From: Sialis fuliginosa
Taxonomy: Eukaryota > Arthropoda > Insecta > Megaloptera > Sialidae
DNA length: 64,000 nucleotides
Direction: 5' to 3'
Assembly (NCBI GenBank): GCA_961205875.1
Contig: OY540812.1
Span: 34,357,098-34,421,097 of the forward strand
Made by a program: the position numbers and the translations under genes
The notes under the pieces: model-generated
What the model saw: the letters and a program-made list of their open reading frames with translations, nothing else
Databases searched by the model: none
Told to the model about the DNA's origin: nothing
Shown: positions 60,785 to 64,000 of the stretch, piece after piece
Position numbering within the stretch: the first letter of the stretch is position 1
Layout: each line of letters opens with the position of its first letter

Positions 60785-61061
60785 TTTGGATAGAGACCAA
60801 CCATTTACATTCCAACTGGGCGTTGGACAAGTTATCAAGGGTTGGGATCAAGGTTTGGTTGGAATGTGCGTCGGCGAGCGCCGTAAGTTAATGATTCCAG
60901 CATCTTTGGGTTATGGAGATCACGGTGCCGGTAATGTGATACCTGGTGGAGCTACTTTAGTTTTCGACGTAGAGCTCCTCAATATTGGTGATTCACCGCC
61001 AACGACGAATGTGTTCAAAGAAATCGATGCTGATAAAGATAATCAGCTTTCGCGAGATGAG
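60785..61061 (+). CDS. Fkbp14: ER FKBP-type prolyl isomerase, exon 2: FKBP domain and first EF-hand
   Basis: Second coding exon (residues 73-165). It completes the FKBP domain: DRDQPF (Arg76, Phe80), GQVIKGW (Val89, Ile90, Trp93), LGYGD (Tyr116), VIP (Ile125) and FDVELL (Phe133) match the active-site pocket positions of FKBP12, so an active, FK506-type-binding isomerase is likely. The FKBP12 His87 position is not histidine here, which is common in ER members. After a short linker ([10 protein letters not shown]) comes a full 12-residue EF-hand loop, D154[11 protein letters not shown]165, with all calcium-ligand positions acceptable. The exon ends in phase 0 right after the loop's last Glu, at GATGAG|GTAATT. 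Reading past this donor meets a stop within ten codons. An FKBP domain followed by EF-hands identifies the FKBP14/FKBP7/FKBP9 group. A single FKBP domain and insect-like linker favour Fkbp14. The rest of the protein lies beyond the window. Confidence 0.9.
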
Positions 61062-62096
61062 GTAATTTTTAAACCATTATATTATTTATAAATTCACGTT
61101 TGAAAAAAAAACATACACACGTGGCAAAAAATCACAAAGGTGGCGAATTTCATGATGGAAATTAACGCCCAGACCCAAGCTCAGCTCGGGCATACTAAAC
61201 TGGCGAAAATGACCAGAGCCGAGCTCAGTTTGATGATTAATTTTCACGCACAAGAAAATTGCGTTCGTATACTAAACTCGGGCATGAAAATTAATTTAAT
61301 AATTTAATAATAATTTTTATAGAAAAATTATTATTAGGTACTTCTTATTTCATCGTTATTTATTATAAGTTCAATTTTAATTGTTTAAATCTTATAATTT
61401 TTTTTTATAAAATCTTGAATTTTTACTTATGAAATATATATTTTTTTATTAAATAAAGCATTTTAAGTACATTATTGTTTGAAAATAAAATTTTTTTTAC
61501 CACTTTTTTACCTCAAAAAGAAACGTTAAAGGGGTTAAAAAAATTTAATGTATAAAAATTAACTTATTTTAAGTAATAATAATAATAATAATTCAGGGAA
61601 TATCTTTTCAAATTAAGATATTTTGCTAATTAAAATTACCTACCTGCTCCAGTCGATTTAGTTTCTTTGAAGAATAATATTTATTATTCAATATTTCAAT
61701 TTATATCATATTATTTTAAATTAGAAATTTGCGGAACAATTAAAAGGAATAACGTTCCCTAAAATGACACCGACAAGGAGACCTCATTCTGCGTCTCAAA
61801 CTTTGAGCATTGTCATATATATGTTGTGGCATATGATGGGGCCCTAGTACATTCCTTTTATGTATTAAAAACCGGCGAATGGGCATGCGATGAGTTTCGA
61901 ATTGAAACATTTCTGATTTGAGCTCAAAATTGGAAAAAAGTTCTTTTCTTAACCTCCTTCAGTCATTTACATACATATTTTACATCAATAAAAAAGTATT
62001 GTTTTGAATAAAAATCCGTTGAATGTGGAAAAAAATGAACGAAGTCGAATTATTTAATTTTTTTGAGTTTTAATGCTAACTACAATGTTGTTTTAT

Positions 62097-62450
62097 CAGT
62101 TGCGTATTTACGTTAAATGCCGCCCTGGGCAAAAAAAAATTGGTAGAGGTACCAAGGGAAAATATAATTTATTTTTGATAGAAATCAGAATTACTATATG
62201 AACTGAAAAGTGATAACTACATATATAAGTAATGTAAAACAAAATACAATATAAATTAAAAACTGATGACCTTTTTTTTGTTACGTAAATTGAAATTCCT
62301 TTTTTTTTTTAGTCGCATTACTAATTTTTTGTCTCCCTATTTTTTTTTAATATTCTATATTAAACTAAAAGAAACCAAAGAAACTACCACCCCTCTTAGC
62401 CTGCTGCCCTAGGCCATGGCCCCCATGGTTCCATGGTAAATACGCCACTG
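62097..62450 (+). mobile_element. hAT-like MITE with CAGTTGCGTATTTACG tip
   Basis: 354 bp with a perfect 8-bp duplication TGTTTTAT (62089-62096 and 62451-62458). Ends CAGTTGCGTATTTACG and CAGTGGCGTATTTACC (rc). Related to 50096-50385. Confidence 0.9.
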
Positions 62451-63012
62451 TGTTTTATTTTTTTTCACACCGTAATTTTTTTCACCCTTTCTCAATCATT
62501 CACACAATTAACACTAACAAGAAGAAACTCAACAATTATTCAATATCAACCATATTTATTGTAATATGATTTTTTAAACATTCTATTACTTTGTAAAGAG
62601 AAATATGATTTTTCAAACAAACATTTAATTAATAAACATTTGATTTTTGCAACCCAAAAAGTGATTCTTTTAAAAAAATTCGACTTTTTTCTCATTTTTG
62701 TTCATTTTTTCACACTTTAAACCGTTTTTTTACTAAAAAACTATACTTTTTTATTGATGTAAAATATGCAAATGACTGAAGGAGGTTAAGAAAAGAACTT
62801 CTAAGACATAGAACAATATTTTAATTAACATTAAAACTCCAAAAACTTTATGAAATAATCAATTTTTTCCAATTTTGAGCTCAAATAAGAAACGTTGCAA
62901 TTCGAAACTCATCGAATGCTCATTCAGCGATTTTGAATGCACAAAAGGAATGTACAGGGCCCCCTCAAACGCCACAACATATAACAAATGCTCAAAGTTT
63001 GTGACGCAGAAT

Positions 63013-63321
63013 CAGTGGCGTAGATAGCTTTTTGCGATGGGGGGGGGGGGGGGGGGTATGAGTGGTGGCTTTAATTTTGAATTGAATGACCTTTTTTATC
63101 ATATAAACTGTATTTAGTTTTCTTCTTATTACTAAAAAAAAAATTGAAAAATAACTGCAGACCTTTTTTACTCTTAATTTACCTAATTTTCCCTATTTAG
63201 TTGTACTATTTTGTTCATACTAGACGAGTTTAAAAAATGTCTTTAAATTTTCTCATTAAATAAACTCATGGGGGGTGATTGATCATCTTAATCCCCCCCC
63301 CCCCCCCTATCTATGCCACAG
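63013..63321 (+). mobile_element. hAT-like MITE with CAGTGGCGTAGATAG tip and G/C tracts
   Basis: 309 bp with a perfect 8-bp duplication CGCAGAAT (63005-63012 and 63322-63329). Ends CAGTGGCGTAGATAG and CTGTGGCATAGATAG (rc). G18 (63039-63056) and C15 (63293-63307) tracts just inside the tips extend the inverted repeat. The opposite arm of JJ shows the uninterrupted site. Confidence 0.9.
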
Positions 63322-63369
63322 CGCAGAATGAGGTCCCCTTGTGAGTACATAATGTAGAGAATATTATTA

Positions 63370-63482
63370 TCTTTAATTTATGTCCAATTTATTTTATTCT
63401 ATCTTTTATTCGTTCTTCAGAACTTCACTGTCACTCTCAGTATTACGTATAAGAAAGTCCTGTGGCTTGCATGGCAAATATT
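63370..63482 (-). repeat. I-family end, copy 5
   Basis: AATTTATGTCCAATTTATTT, 'tctatcttttattcgt' and GTATTACGTATAAGAAAGTC, ending GCATGGCAAAT: the reverse of the left half of 37930-38405. Confidence 0.65.
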
Positions 63483-63649
63483 ATTTTTTTATTTACTTGC
63501 AAACAGGATAACAAAAATTTTGTATAAATACAATTTGTATAATTTTTAACAAACCGATGTACTCATAACCATCTTTATGTATTTATTATTATGCTGATAA
63601 TAAAAACAGGATTTAAAAACAAAATTTTGAATTTTATACATATTATGTT

Positions 63650-63880
63650 ACTAGCAAAGCCCGCAGGGTGTGCAAAGTCGACACTGCCCAGACAATGTCA
63701 ACATTACACATTGCTGTTGGGCAAAGTTCACAGAAAAAAAGTTACAAAAAAAAACTATTTTAAAAATTTGATATACATAATTTAAATCGGACTGAGTCTG
63801 TTAATTTTCTGCAAACTTTGCCCAGCAGTAATGTGCAATGCTGACATTGCCCGGGCACACTCCGCAGACTTTGCCCATAA
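63650..63880. mobile_element. MITE with ~75-bp TIRs (GGGCAAAGTC type)
   Basis: The left part CAGACAATGTCAACATTACA and the right part (rc) GGGCAATGTCAGCATTGCAC belong to inverted arms of about 75 bp, both containing TGGGCAAAGTT and a GTGTGC...AAGTC outer motif. No ORF. Confidence 0.75.
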
Positions 63881-64000
63881 CACATACATAAAATTTAAAA
63901 CCAAACAAATATCAACACAGTCGTGAAATATAAAAATACAAAACTGAGTGATATTTAGATCAAATTTTAAAATGGTCACGTTAATTAAATTTTCTGTTTC

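Larger units (their letters stand above)
61775..63342. mobile_element. Fold-back element JJ with two hAT-like insertions
   Basis: The left arm (61775-62080) and right arm (62655-63012 plus 63330-63342) are inverted copies: CAAGGAGACCTCATTCTGCG, AAACTTTGAGCATTGT, AACCTCCTTCAGTCATTT. One hAT-like element lies in the loop region (62097-62450) and another in the right arm (63013-63321). Confidence 0.82.
61062..64000 (+). other. Intron 2 of Fkbp14-like gene, partial
   Basis: Starts with the donor GTAATT after exon 2. I looked for the expected continuation (helix after the first EF-hand, second EF-hand, HDEL/KDEL-like end) in this stretch and found none, so the next exon is outside the window. From 61062 to about 61740 it is AT-rich DNA with a G+C-richer patch at 61150-61240 that I could not assign. 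The remainder is the nested element at 61775-63342, an I-family end and a GGGCAAAGT-type MITE. Confidence 0.75.

Overview
This window is AT-rich animal DNA, almost certainly from an insect. It carries one recognisable protein-coding host gene, read on the + strand: the 5' part of an ER-type FKBP peptidyl-prolyl isomerase with EF-hands (Fkbp14-like). Exon 1 (coding part 3722-3939) holds a signal peptide and the first third of the FKBP fold. Exon 2 (60785-61061) holds the rest of the FKBP domain and the first EF-hand loop. The two join in frame across a 56,845-bp intron with GT and AG ends. The gene continues past the right edge: the second EF-hand and the C-terminal ER-retention signal expected of the family are not in the window. 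The order is not certain. The insect reading rests on the protein's resemblance to insect Fkbp14 and on the mix of mariner, pogo, piggyBac and hAT relics.

The rest is intron and upstream DNA made mostly of short, dead, non-autonomous transposons. At least eleven insertions can be delimited to the base by target-site duplications (TSDs). Ten look hAT-like, with 8-bp TSDs: 7410-7763, 16564-16936, 20935-21901, 26606-27020, 41765-42469, 49790-50453, 50096-50385, 51618-52061, 62097-62450 and 63013-63321. Two pogo-like relics with TA duplications still hold the first codons of a transposase (20926-22375 and 30823-31444). There is a piggyBac-like MITE at TTAA (27215-27730), a broken mariner (33287-33893) and a 5'-truncated LINE with a poly(A) tail and an 8-bp TSD (10441-10973). 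Several families are long hairpins (fold-back elements) with arms of 100-450 bp; one occurs three times.

Layout. 1-1149: intergenic, repeat debris. 1150-5695: two inverted copies of one element bracket the promoter and exon 1. 5.7-20 kb: MITEs, a LINE, long hairpins. 20-28.1 kb: nested hAT-in-pogo, then hAT and piggyBac inside a fold-back element. 28.1-34.3 kb: mostly unassigned, a pogo relic, a mariner relic, a hairpin. 34.3-46 kb: hairpin elements and a TA-MITE inside a hAT. 46-52 kb: tandem TATAACGCCC-ended elements, nested hATs and three patches of relatively GC-rich unique DNA. 52-60.7 kb: repeat copies, a third long hairpin and a fold-back element with tandem subrepeats. 60.8-64 kb: exon 2, then intron 2 with another nest of elements.

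I found no new gene system. The most informative structures are the nested insertions, where a second arm or copy preserves the empty site, the long hairpins inside a transcribed intron, and the inverted repeat around the promoter and exon 1. No rRNA, tRNA, CRISPR array or recognisable viral gene was seen.
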